Below, piece after piece: positions 42,952 through 50,897 of a stretch of DNA of 64,000 bases; position 1 is the first letter of the stretch; the number at the start of each line of letters is the position of its first letter. Position numbers and translations under genes: made by a program. Where the stretch lies: the NCBI RefSeq assembly GCF_001424645.1, contig NZ_LMQR01000001.1:2864621-2928620 (forward strand), read 5' to 3'. The notes under the pieces were generated by a model that did no database searches, was not told the origin of the DNA, and was given only the letters and a program-made list of their open reading frames with translations. The stretch comes from Frigoribacterium sp. Leaf415 (GTDB taxonomy: Bacteria > Actinomycetota > Actinomycetes > Actinomycetales > Microbacteriaceae).

Positions 42952-44229
42952 CTACGGCTGGCTGGGCGAGGTGACCGTGACGGCGCCGCTGGCGATCTGG
43001 TCGCGCAGGGCGTCGAGCTCGGCCGACAGCTCGGGGCTGACCGACGACGCCAGGTCGTGGAACGGTGCGAGGCCGACGCCGCCGTTGTCGAGCGTGCCGA
43101 CGTAGGGCTCGTTGGTGAACGAGTCGTCGGTCGACGAGACCGCGATCTGCTGGACGGCCTTCTCGGTGTCCTTGATGACGCTGGTCAGCACGATCGGGCG
43201 GTACTCGGCCGGCAACGTGTCGTAGCCGTCGTTGTCGACCCAGATCACGTCGACGTCGCCCGTGGCGAGTGCCGCCGACGCCGCCCCCTCGCCGACCTGC
43301 CCGGCGACCGGCATGATCACGTCGGCACCCTGGTCGATCAACGCCTGGGCGAGCTGCTTGCCCTTGTTGACGTCCTCGAAGTCGCCGGTGAACGAGCCGT
43401 CCTGCGCCTCCTTCGACCAGCCGAGCAGCTGCACGCTCGTGCCGTGCGCGGCGTTGTAGGCGTCGACGCCGTCCGCGAAGCCGTCCATGAACAGGGTGAC
43501 CGGGGGCTGGTTGCCGCCGCCGAAGGTCGCGACCTTGCCCGTCTTGCTCACGCCCGCCGCGAGGTAGCCGGCGAGGTACGAGGCCTGCGCCGTGTCGAAC
43601 AGGATCGGCTTGACGTTCGGGGCCTCGACGGTCTCGTCGACGATGGCGAAGTCGATGTCGGGGTTGGCCTTCGCCTGCTCCTCGGTGGCGGGGGCGAGCT
43701 CGTAGCCGACCGTCAGCACGAAGCCGCAGCCCGAGTCGACGGCCTGCGCGACGTTCGGGGCCAGGTCGTTCTCGGTCGTCGAGACGAGGACGCGGGCCTG
43801 GATGCCGTCGTCTTTCTCGGCCTTCTGCAGCCCGGCCCAGCTCGACTGGTTGAACGAGCGGTCGTCGAGCCCGCCGGAGTTCGTCACCATGCGGGCGCAG
43901 TTCTCGCCCGCGCCGGCGCTGCCCGAGGCGGCCGTGTCGGACGGGGCGCTGGCACAGCCGGCCAGCAGCGCGAGACCGGCGAGGCCGCCGGCGACCCCGA
44001 GGAGGCGCGGGTGGCGAAGTCGGGACGACGAGCGGCTCCCGGCGCGGGCGGCCCCGAGGCGGGTGCTCGGGCGGGGTGCGGGTGCTGCGGGTGCTGCGGA
44101 GCGCGCGGACGCGGCGGGGCGCGCGGACGCGGCGGGGCGCGCGGGGTCGGCGAGGCGCGCGGACGCGGCGGGGTGAGCGGGGTCGGCGAGGCGTGCGGGT
44201 GTGGCGGGGCGCGAGGGGTGGACGGACAT
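42952..44229 (-). CDS. BMP-family lipoprotein with extended N-terminus
   Basis: A 425-residue BMP/Med-type substrate-binding lipoprotein; the family binds nucleosides and purines. The lipobox is LLAGC with Cys92, and the mature part shows NSGGLDDRSFNQSSWAGL, FVLTVGYELA, FAIVDETV and ASYLAGYLAAGVSKTGKVATFGG. Oddly, about 75 residues of Pro/Ala/Ser/Arg repeats precede the hydrophobic h-region. No other ATG, GTG or TTG lies between the ATG at 44229 (with GGAGG before it) and the h-region, so the extension is not a start-site error unless there is a frameshift. No ABC permease genes are adjacent. Confidence 0.82.
   Translation of the reverse strand: MSVHPSRPATPARLADPAHPAASARLADPARPAASARPAASARSAAPAAPAPRPSTRLGAARAGSRSSSRLRHPRLLGVAGGLAGLALLAGCASAPSDTAASGSAGAGENCARMVTNSGGLDDRSFNQSSWAGLQKAEKDDGIQARVLVSTTENDLAPNVAQAVDSGCGFVLTVGYELAPATEEQAKANPDIDFAIVDETVEAPNVKPILFDTAQASYLAGYLAAGVSKTGKVATFGGGNQPPVTLFMDGFADGVDAYNAAHGTSVQLLGWSKEAQDGSFTGDFEDVNKGKQLAQALIDQGADVIMPVAGQVGEGAASAALATGDVDVIWVDNDGYDTLPAEYRPIVLTSVIKDTEKAVQQIAVSSTDDSFTNEPYVGTLDNGGVGLAPFHDLASSVSPELSAELDALRDQIASGAVTVTSPSQP
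44098..44226. repeat. Tandem repeats encoding the BMP N-terminal extension
   Basis: Units of about 18 bp (GCGGGGCGCGCGGACGCG) repeat imperfectly and encode alternating ASAR and ADPA blocks ahead of the signal sequence. Confidence 0.7.
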
Positions 44230-44413
44230 GAGGCGGGACCTCCGGGAACGGGTGTGCTGTGGGGTTGCCGGCGGTGCGGGCCGGGCGGGTGGACACAGTC
44301 AACTGCCTGCGGGCCTCCGTGCCAAGCGTGTGACGGGGTCGGGCTGCGTCGGCGGCCCGACCCGCTCCTCCTGTGCTCGCCCGTCCGGCTCGCGCCGCGC
44401 CTCCTGTGTTCCC

Positions 44414-44471
44414 CGCCAGGAGATGGTCACAGCGCCAGGACTAGTCGTGGCGTCATGACCACTTCCTGGCG
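44414..44471. repeat. Palindrome, family C (copy 4)
   Basis: CGCCAGGAGATGGTCACAGC and its near-complement flank an ACTAGT centre. Confidence 0.85.
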
Positions 44472-44586
44472 TCGTGCGGCGGGCTGGCGGGCTCCGTCGG
44501 CGGCCCGACCCGCGCCTCCTGCGTTCGCCCGTCCGGCCCGCGCCGCGCTTCCTGCGTTCCCCGCTGGCCGCGCCTCCCGCGCTCCC

Positions 44587-44644
44587 CGCCAGGAGATGGT
44601 CACAGCGCCAGGACTAGTCGTGGTGTCGTGACCACTTCCTGGCG
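44587..44644. repeat. Palindrome, family C (copy 5)
   Basis: Nearly identical to the copy at 44414 (same ACTAGT centre), part of a local duplication. Confidence 0.85.
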
Positions 44645-44698
44645 CCGTGTGACGGGGGCGGGCTCCGTCGGCGCCCCGACCCGCGCCTCCTGCTCTCG

Positions 44699-44758
44699 CC
44701 GCCACGAAGTAGACATGCCGCCACTTATTCTCGTGGCGGGGTGTTTAGTTCGTGGCGG
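44699..44758. repeat. Palindrome, family B (copy 4, decayed)
   Basis: CCGCCACGAAGTAGACATGC and GTGTTTAGTTCGTGGCGG flank CACTTATTCTCG. The arms have diverged further than in the other copies. Confidence 0.75.
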
Positions 44759-44808
44759 ACTGGCGGGCTGGCGGACTGGCGGGCGCCCGGCCCGGCGGCG
44801 GCGCCGCC

Positions 44809-46467
44809 TCAGCGGACCTCGACCCGGGCGTCGAGCCCGAGCCGCTCGAGGAAGGCCTCGTCGTGGCTGACGATCACGAGCGCCCCGCGGTAGCCGCGCA
44901 ACGCCTGGAGCAGGTGGTCGGTGCTCGCCATGTCGAGGTCGTTCGTCGGCTCGTCGAGCACCAGCAGTTCGGGCGGCGGGTCGGCGAGCAGCAGCCCGGC
45001 CAGCGCGACCCGGAACCGCTCACCGCCCGAGAGTGTCCCGCCGAGCCGGTCCACGATGTCTCCCCGGATGAGGAACCGCGCGAGACGGTTACGCACCTCG
45101 CGCGGAGGAACGGCCGGTGCAGCCCTCCGGACGTTGTCGAGCACCGTGAGTCCGTCGTCGAGCGAGTCCTTCTTCTGCCCGAGGTGGGCGACGCGACCGG
45201 TCAGGGCGACGGCGTGCGTGTCGGGCAGCGGATGCGGCCGCGCGTCCGGCGCACCGACGAGCTGCTCGAGCAGCGTCGTCTTGCCCGAACCGTTGTCGCC
45301 GACGACGGCGATGCGCTCCACCCCCTGGACGACCACGGTGCGTCCCCGCACCGTCAGCTCGGCGAGGCGCCGGGACGCCGGGACCGCCGGGTCCGGCAGG
45401 TCGACCACGATCGTGTCGTCACGACGCAGACGGCGTTCGGCGGTGTCGACCGCGACCCGCGCCTCCTGCTCGGACGACGCGTGCGCCTTGCGCAGCGAGC
45501 CAGCCGTCGCCTCGGCCTGGCCGCGCAGCTGGTTCGCCATGATCTTCGGCATCGACTCGCCGGCCTTGGCTCCCGCCTTGGCCCGCCGCGCGATGGTCGT
45601 CTCGGCCTCGATGCGCTGCCTCCGCTCGGCCTTGAACACCTGCTCGGCGGCCCGGACGTCGCGCTCGGCCGCGGCCTGCAGCACCGCGAGCTGCTGCTCG
45701 TAGGCCGACCAGGTCCCGCCGAACACGGTCATCGAACCGCCGCGCAGCTCGGCGATCTCGTCGACGTGCTCGAGCAGCTCGCGGTCGTGGCTGACGACGA
45801 CGAGCGTCCCCCGCCAGCGGTCGACCACGTCGAGCAGCAGGCCGCGCGATCGTCGGTCGAGGTCGTTCGAGGGCTCGTCGAACACGGCGATCGGCCGACC
45901 CCGCAAGCGCACGCCGGCGATCGCGACGAGCACGGCCTGCCCTCCGGACAACGTCGACACCGGGCGGTCGAGGACGGTGCTGCCGCTGCCGCTGCCGCTG
46001 CCGCTGCCGGTGCCGGTGCCGGTGCTGGTGCGGCTGCGGCTGCTGCCGCCGCCGTCGAGGTGGCCCAGCCCGACGTCGGCGAGGGCCGCGGCGGCGCGCG
46101 ACTCGACGTCCCAGACGTCGGCGAGCAGCTCGAACTGCCGTTCGGTCGCGTCGCCGGCGAGGATCGCCCGCAAGGCGAGGAGGCGCGGGCCGACCCCCAG
46201 CAGGTCGGCCACGGTGTCGTCGGCGCGGGACCGCAGCCGTTGCGGCAGCAGGTCGACCTCGCCGGTGGTCGTGAGACGTCCGCCGGTGGGGACGAGGTCG
46301 CCGGTGACGAGCCGGACGAGCGTGGACTTGCCCGCGCCGTTCGCGCCGACGAGGCCGGTGCGGCCACGGCCGAACGCGGTCGACAGGTGGTCGATCACCC
46401 CCGAGCCGTCGGGCCAGGAGAACGAGAGGTCGGACAGGACGATGGAGGGCGTGGTGATGGTGGGCAC
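44809..46467 (-). CDS. ABC-F family ATPase
   Basis: A 552-residue soluble protein with two ABC domains and no membrane part: Walker A GANGAGKST and GDNGSGKTT, signatures LSGGQ and LSGGE, Walker B AVFDEPSNDLD and LVLDEPTNDLD. The inter-domain region has the long charged helices (VFKAERRQRIEAETTIARRAKAG) that reach the ribosome in ABC-F factors. Members act on translation; some protect against ribosome-targeting antibiotics. A Gly-Ser-Thr repeat (about 163-180) encoded by hexanucleotide repeats (45976-46040) sits in the first ABC domain before its signature. The GTG follows GGGAG. A motif copy is read as EQEARVA in the linker. Confidence 0.88.
   Translation of the reverse strand: MPTITTPSIVLSDLSFSWPDGSGVIDHLSTAFGRGRTGLVGANGAGKSTLVRLVTGDLVPTGGRLTTTGEVDLLPQRLRSRADDTVADLLGVGPRLLALRAILAGDATERQFELLADVWDVESRAAAALADVGLGHLDGGGSSRSRTSTGTGTGSGSGSGSGSTVLDRPVSTLSGGQAVLVAIAGVRLRGRPIAVFDEPSNDLDRRSRGLLLDVVDRWRGTLVVVSHDRELLEHVDEIAELRGGSMTVFGGTWSAYEQQLAVLQAAAERDVRAAEQVFKAERRQRIEAETTIARRAKAGAKAGESMPKIMANQLRGQAEATAGSLRKAHASSEQEARVAVDTAERRLRRDDTIVVDLPDPAVPASRRLAELTVRGRTVVVQGVERIAVVGDNGSGKTTLLEQLVGAPDARPHPLPDTHAVALTGRVAHLGQKKDSLDDGLTVLDNVRRAAPAVPPREVRNRLARFLIRGDIVDRLGGTLSGGERFRVALAGLLLADPPPELLVLDEPTNDLDMASTDHLLQALRGYRGALVIVSHDEAFLERLGLDARVEVR
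45973..46045. repeat. Hexanucleotide repeat within the ABC-F gene
   Basis: CCGCTG then CCGGTG units in tandem (at least eight) encode a Gly-Ser then Gly-Thr run. Being in-frame hexamers, changes in copy number would alter only the loop length. Confidence 0.8.
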
Positions 46468-46973
46468 GAGGGCTCCCGGTGGATGGTGTCGGAGCACGAC
46501 GACCACCCGTCCCTCGCCGGCGACGGAGGTCGGCTGCGACGGGGGAACGACCCGGCAGGAGGCGCGGCGCCTCGAGCGAGGCGGCGCCCGGTTCACGGGG
46601 CGGGAGGGTGTGGCGTCAGTGCGAGGGCGACTGCTGCGCGAGGGGCGCAGTACCGGTGATGAGACGCAACGCTCTGCCTTCTGTGCGGTGGGCCCCCGTG
46701 TCCGCGAAGGCCGTCGACCGGCCGGTGTGTCGGCCGCACCGGTGCCTGCTCTCGCGACGGGGTACCCCGCCACGGTAGGTCGTGCCCACGCCGGTCCGCA
46801 AGGGGCGGGTGCCGGCCGACCCGCGCCTCCTGCGCTCGCCGCCAGGAGATGGACACGGCGCCAGGAGATGGACATGGCGCCAGAACTAGTCATGGCGTCG
46901 TGCCCACATCCTGGCGTCGTGCGACGGGCCGACGGGTGCGGCGGCGTCCAGGCGGGCGGGGCACACTGTCGGC
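46468..46973. other. Leader/gap with motif copies and an expanded palindrome C
   Basis: This 506-bp gap lies between the divergent starts of the ABC-F gene and a small membrane protein gene. It has motif cores at 46558 and 46822, the palindrome at 46840-46919, and GC-rich dyads around 46716-46745 (CGACCGGCCGGTGTGTCGG). Antibiotic-type ABC-F genes often have long attenuating leaders, but I could not define alternative hairpins or a leader peptide here. Confidence 0.5.
46840..46919. repeat. Palindrome, family C (copy 6, arm duplicated)
   Basis: The left arm CGCCAGGAGATGGACA occurs twice in tandem (46840 and 46860), then a centre with ACTAGT and one right arm CCACATCCTGGCGTCG. Confidence 0.8.
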
Positions 46974-47465
46974 ATGTACCGAGGCCTGCCGACCATCTCG
47001 TTGCCCGAACCCGAGCGTCCGCCGTTCGTCGATCGGCTGCGACGGGCGCTCGACCTGGCCGCCGCCGAGGAGAGCGGGCGCCTGCGGGTCGTCCACTCGT
47101 GGGTCGGCGACGAGGTGCCGGGCACGACCCTGCGCCGCGTCGGCTGGCAGACGCGCGTCCTGACGGTCACGGGCCCGCGGCGGGCACCCGTTGACGTCTG
47201 GTTCGACGCCGACGACGGTGACGTCAGCGTGATCGGTGACGTGTCGGTGCCCGACTGGTCCCTGCACGACGCCGAGGCCGAGTCGGCCTGCCTCGCGGCG
47301 TCCGGCCAGTTGCTCCACGACCTCGCCGCCGGGCGCCTGCCCCGCGGTCGCCGCTCGGACTTCGTCCGGTCGAGCTCCGTGCTCGCCCTGCTCGGTGCCG
47401 GGGCCGTCGTCGGCGCGGTCGTCGTCGACGTGCTGCGCGCCCGGGGACGGGGCCGCTCGGTCTGA
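46974..47465 (+). CDS. Small protein with C-terminal membrane segment, unknown
   Basis: I do not recognise this 163-residue protein. The first 120 residues look soluble, with alternating strands (LRVVHSWVGDEVPGTTLRRVGWQTRVLTVTG, PVDVWFDADDGDVSVIGDVSVPDW), followed by a predicted transmembrane helix (SSVLALLGAGAVVGAVVVDVL) and a basic tail, so it is probably tail-anchored with its main domain in the cytosol. Codon use matches its neighbours. It stands alone between repeat-filled gaps. Confidence 0.6.
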   Translation: MYRGLPTISLPEPERPPFVDRLRRALDLAAAEESGRLRVVHSWVGDEVPGTTLRRVGWQTRVLTVTGPRRAPVDVWFDADDGDVSVIGDVSVPDWSLHDAEAESACLAASGQLLHDLAAGRLPRGRRSDFVRSSSVLALLGAGAVVGAVVVDVLRARGRGRSV

Positions 47466-47620
47466 CGGCCCGCGCCTCCCGGCCCGGCGACCCGCGCCTC
47501 CTGGCCTGGCGACCCGCGCCTCCTGACCTGGCGACCCAGGCCCCTTGGCCCGGCGACCCGCGCCTCCTGACCTCGCGATCGGCGCCTCCCGGCCTCGCGA
47601 TCCGCGCCTTCTCGGGGTGT
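47466..47620. repeat. 22-bp tandem array of the dispersed motif
   Basis: Six to seven units of GGCGACCCGCGCCTCCTGGC type follow one another directly behind the stop of the preceding gene. Motif cores lie at 47471, 47493, 47515 and 47559, with decayed copies between, so the motif itself has been amplified in tandem. Confidence 0.85.
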
Positions 47621-47662
47621 CCCGCAGCGCGGACGTCGCCAGCGTGCGCGCCGGGCGAGCGA

Positions 47663-48079
47663 CTAGCGGGTGTGCCGCTCGAAGAACGCCGTCGACGACG
47701 GCACCAGCATCAGCAAGGTGGCGATCAGCGCGCAGATCACGGACGCCCACTCGAGCACCCCGCCGCCGCTCGCCCCGCTCACACCGCCCAGCACCTGCAG
47801 GATGGTCAGCACGAGCAGCACGGTGCGCGCCCAGCGGCGCCCGTCGCGCATCGACCGCACGACCGCGAGCTGCACCAGGGCGACCACGATCGCGAACACC
47901 CCGCCGGCGATGTCGGCCCCGCGCGGGTTCGCCAGGGCCCCACCGGACGTCGACACCCGCGCCGGCCCGCCGAAAAGCATCAGCAGGACGGCGCCGACGA
48001 CACCCAGGACGACGACGACGATCCACAGGACGTACGCCGCCGAGATCGTGCGGGGGGCGGGTGGGGCGGCGTCGCGCAT
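47663..48079 (-). CDS. Four-helix membrane protein of unknown function
   Basis: A 138-residue protein with four predicted transmembrane helices (AYVLWIVVVVLGVVGAVLLMLF, AGGVFAIVVALVQLAVV, ARTVLLVLTILQVLGGV, WASVICALIATLLMLV) and the short basic loop SMRDGRRWAR that is common in small actinobacterial membrane proteins. No enzymatic residues are seen. The ATG at 48079 is set by GAGGAGG five bases upstream. It converges on the previous gene across the tandem motif array. Confidence 0.7.
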   Translation of the reverse strand: MRDAAPPAPRTISAAYVLWIVVVVLGVVGAVLLMLFGGPARVSTSGGALANPRGADIAGGVFAIVVALVQLAVVRSMRDGRRWARTVLLVLTILQVLGGVSGASGGGVLEWASVICALIATLLMLVPSSTAFFERHTR

Positions 48080-48165
48080 CGGGCCTCCTCGAGCGGCGGG
48101 CGGGGCCTCCAGGGTAGGCCCGGCCACCGTCGGTGGTGCGGCGTACCCTCGACGCCACGAACCCG

Positions 48166-48243
48166 CAGAGCACGAACGAGCAGTGCCCGGACGAGCAGTG
48201 CCCGGACGAGCAGTGCCCGGGCGAGCAGAGCACGAACGAGCAG
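48166..48243. repeat. 15-bp tandem repeat before the DUF1992 gene
   Basis: ACGAGCAGTGCCCGG begins at 48176, 48191 and 48206, then a variant at 48221; the run is bracketed by GAGCACGAACGAGCAG on both sides. Confidence 0.85.
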
Positions 48244-48298
48244 GGGCGACGGCCGGGCACCGCCCGCCGTCCGACGACGAGCGCAGGAGGCGCGGCGC

Positions 48299-48952
48299 AT
48301 GGACCGAGAACCCGAACGACGACCGCAGGGTCGCGACCACCGCGTCGACGCGGCCCGCTACCGGGTCGACGGCGACGTGCCGAGCGACGACGCGCCCCGC
48401 GACACCCGCACGGCCGCCGAGATGCGGGCCTGGGCCCGCACCGCCATCGACCTGGCGATCGCCCGCGGCGAGTTCGACGACCTGCCGCTCGCCGGCAAGC
48501 CGCTGCCCGGCCTGGCCGGGGGCACGGTCGACCCCGACTGGTGGCTGCGCGGTCTGATCGAGCGCGAAGGACTCACCGGGCTCGCGCCTCCGGCCCTGTC
48601 GTTGCGGGCCGAGAGCACCGGGCTGCACGCCGAGCTCGACCGGCTGCGCTCCGAGGCCGCCGTGCGGTCTCACCTCGAGGACTTCAACGCGCGCATCGTC
48701 GAGGCGAGGCGCCAGCTGTCCGGCGGCCCGCCGGTCGTGACACCCACGCGGGACGTCGACGGCGAGGTGCTGCTCTGGCACGAGCGGCGTCAGGCGCGAC
48801 GAGCCGCCGAGGCCGCGGCCGTGCCACCCCCGCCCCCGAGTTGGCGTGAGAGACGTGCGCTGCGGCGCGAGCTCAAGCGGCGTCGCGGGGTGCCGGGCCC
48901 ACCGTCCGGGCAGGGTGACCCGCACTCACCCGACGATCGATCACCCGCATGA
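48299..48952 (+). CDS. DnaJ-C28 homologue (DUF1992) protein
   Basis: A 217-residue soluble protein with the DUF1992 core AIDLAIARGEFDDLPLAGKPLPGL (about 49-72) and WWLRGLIEREGL, the conserved domain of DnaJ homologue subfamily C member 28; it has no J domain. The C-terminal 70 residues are strongly basic. The biochemical role is not known. The ATG at 48299 is served by AGGAGG (48285-48290), which is itself part of a dispersed-motif copy. Confidence 0.8.
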   Translation: MDREPERRPQGRDHRVDAARYRVDGDVPSDDAPRDTRTAAEMRAWARTAIDLAIARGEFDDLPLAGKPLPGLAGGTVDPDWWLRGLIEREGLTGLAPPALSLRAESTGLHAELDRLRSEAAVRSHLEDFNARIVEARRQLSGGPPVVTPTRDVDGEVLLWHERRQARRAAEAAAVPPPPPSWRERRALRRELKRRRGVPGPPSGQGDPHSPDDRSPA

Positions 48953-49057
48953 TCCCGTGACCGATTCGTGATCTTTTTCCGACGACAACTACACCTCGAG
49001 GATGATGCGCGCTAGGGTCGAGTGTTCGCACCACCCCCAGACGAGAGGACCGCACGC

Positions 49058-50239
49058 GTGACGAAGCCCGCCTCCCCGACCTCTCCGGATCAGGGTGGCG
49101 CGACGGCTGGTCACGCCGACGGTGTTGGTCAGAACCCCGCTGGTCACGACCGTGTTGGTCAGAACCCCGCTGGTCACGACGGCGTTCGTCCGCTCGGTGA
49201 GCGTTCGGCCCGACTGGCCCTCGAGCGTCGCGAACGCCGTGCCCGCCGCGACGTGTTGCCCACCTCGCACCGCGAGTCCTTCGTCGAGTGCGCCGCCCTC
49301 GTCGGTGCCGCCGAGGCCGCGGTCGCCCCGCGCGTCCGTCCCCGCCGCGCCGAGGCTCCGGTCCAGACCAGCCCGCTGCTCGGTCTCGAGGAGTCCGCCG
49401 CGACCGAGGCCGCTCGTCCTGCGGTCGCCGCCCGCGCCTCCTCGGTCGCCGCTCACCCCGCGCCTGCCCGTCCCTCGCGTCGGGCCCGCCGTGCCGCGGT
49501 CGTGGCCGCTCGTCCCGTGTCGCCGACCCGTGGTGTCGCCGGTCGTGCCGGAGCGGCGCGCAGCGTCGGCACCGCCGTGAAGAAGCTCTCCATCGTCACC
49601 GCGATCGTCGGCTTCGCCGCCAGCGGCGTGCTGCCTCTGCTCGCGACTACCGGTGACGAGGCCCAGGCCGTCGCCGCGGGTGAGTCGGCGCGGTCGTCGC
49701 TCGGATCGCAGACGCTGTCGGTCGACACCGCGTCGCTGACCGACGAGTCCGACGAGACCGCCCGCGACGCCTACTCGGCCACGTCGATGATCGACGTCGT
49801 GACGCAGAACCTCCAGAACCGCAAGGCCGCGGCGAACACGACCTACGAGGGGCCGACCACGGCCGACTACCTCGCGAACCCGCTCTACCCCGAACTCGAC
49901 CGCGACCAGGTGCTCGCCGTCGCGCTGCAGTACATCGGCACGCCGTACGTGCACGGCGGCGAAGACCCCTCGAAGTTCGACTGCTCGGGCCTGATCACCT
50001 TCGTCTACGCGCAGTTCGGCATCAAGCTGACCCACTACGTGCCGACGCAGAACACCGAGGGGCGCACCATCCCCGAGTCCGAGGCGGTGCCCGGCGACCT
50101 CGTCGTGTTCGACAACCTGGCCCACGACGGCATCTACGCCGGCAACGGGATGATCCTCGACGCCCCGAAGCCCGGCGGCTTCGTCGACGTCCGCCCGATC
50201 TGGAACCAGGCGCACCACTTCGTCCGCATCGACGGCTGA
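49058..50239 (+). CDS. Exported NlpC/P60 (C40) cell-wall peptidase
   Basis: A 393-residue protein with a long charged N-terminus (about 1-165), one hydrophobic segment (KLSIVTAIVGFAASGVLPLLA, about 177-197), a helical spacer and a C-terminal NlpC/P60 domain. Catalytic Cys309 is in FDCSGLITFVYAQFG and His356 in LAHDGIYAGNG, so it should cut peptidoglycan stem peptides. The N-terminus holds an imperfect 33-bp repeat (49117-49184) encoding VGQNPAGHD twice. The GTG follows GAGAGGAC; a GTG at 49022 has weaker support. Such a long cytosolic N-terminus is unusual for this family. Confidence 0.85.
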   Translation: MTKPASPTSPDQGGATAGHADGVGQNPAGHDRVGQNPAGHDGVRPLGERSARLALERRERRARRDVLPTSHRESFVECAALVGAAEAAVAPRVRPRRAEAPVQTSPLLGLEESAATEAARPAVAARASSVAAHPAPARPSRRARRAAVVAARPVSPTRGVAGRAGAARSVGTAVKKLSIVTAIVGFAASGVLPLLATTGDEAQAVAAGESARSSLGSQTLSVDTASLTDESDETARDAYSATSMIDVVTQNLQNRKAAANTTYEGPTTADYLANPLYPELDRDQVLAVALQYIGTPYVHGGEDPSKFDCSGLITFVYAQFGIKLTHYVPTQNTEGRTIPESEAVPGDLVVFDNLAHDGIYAGNGMILDAPKPGGFVDVRPIWNQAHHFVRIDG

Positions 50240-50897
50240 GCCGGGGCCTCGGGGTTCGGTCGCGTCAGGACGACGCGCGCCCTGAGCTGACGACCTGCGC
50301 CTCCGGGGGGTCATCGTGCTGCGTTGATGATCCTCACTTCAGGGGTCGTCGTCCTGCGTTGACGATCCTCACCTCAGGGGTCGCCGTCCTCGGGTGGTGA
50401 CCTGCGCCTCCGGGGTGCGGTCATTCTGCGGTGGTGATCCGCGCCTCCGGGTGTCGTCGTCCTGCGGTGGTGACTCGCGCCTCCGAGGTGTGGTCATCCT
50501 GCGGTGGTGACCTGCGCCTCCGGGGTGTGGTCGTCCTGATGTGGTGACCCGCGCCTCCGGGGTGTGGTCGTCCTGATGTGGTGACCCGCGCCTCCGGGGT
50601 GTCGTCGTCCTCGGGTGGTGATCCGCGCCTCCCGGGGTCCGCCTTCTGGCAGGTCCGCCTTCCGGCGCGTCGGCACCGCGCCGCGTGTGCAATTCGCGAC
50701 CTGTGACGAGCCATCTCGCGTGCCGAACCCGACCACCGGCCGGCGCCGCGCCGCTCATGTTCGTCCGGGGCCGTTCGTCCGGCCCCGGTTGTCGCGATTT
50801 GCACACCGGGGCGGGGGCGGGGACGGCAGGCAGGCAGGCAGGCAGGCGGGTGGGGGGCAGGACCAGGAGGCGCGGGTCGCGACTCCGGGACGACGCG
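50240..50897. other. Gene-free gap containing a 37-bp tandem array
   Basis: This 658-bp gap holds the array at 50290-50640, a GGCA tetranucleotide run at 50825-50850 and a motif copy at 50866. Open frames across it encode only repeat peptides and change frame at every unit because 37 is not a multiple of three. Confidence 0.8.
50290..50640. repeat. 37-bp tandem array containing the dispersed motif
   Basis: About ten units; the best, GTGGTGACCCGCGCCTCCGG plus 17 bases, begin at 50541 and 50578. Each carries the motif core GCGCCTCC (at 50404, 50441, 50478, 50515, 50551, 50588 and 50625, with decayed units before). There are no unique spacers, so this is not a CRISPR array. Confidence 0.88.

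Larger units (their letters stand above)
44230..44808. other. Gene-free gap holding three palindromes and many motif copies
   Basis: This 579-bp gap carries family C palindromes at 44414-44471 and 44587-44644, a family B palindrome at 44699-44758, and motif cores at 44396, 44511, 44569 and 44682 with variants between. A segment of about 170 bp (44343-44516 against 44516-44690) appears duplicated: each half has a motif-rich stretch followed by palindrome C. I find no gene. Confidence 0.75.

Noticed and set aside
48953..49057. A riboswitch before the NlpC/P60 gene, as some actinobacterial cell-wall hydrolases have
   Set aside because: Only about 100 bases are available and I could not find the conserved elements of a c-di-AMP riboswitch or a convincing promoter.
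50290..50640. A possible CRISPR array
   Set aside because: Units follow each other directly with no unique spacers, and no cas gene is nearby. Palindrome families A-D are likewise scattered, not regularly spaced.
50369..50806. Open frames across the 37-bp array, product with TPEARVTT-type repeats
   Set aside because: The unit length is not a multiple of three, so every unit is read in a new frame; there is no independent ribosome binding site or homology.
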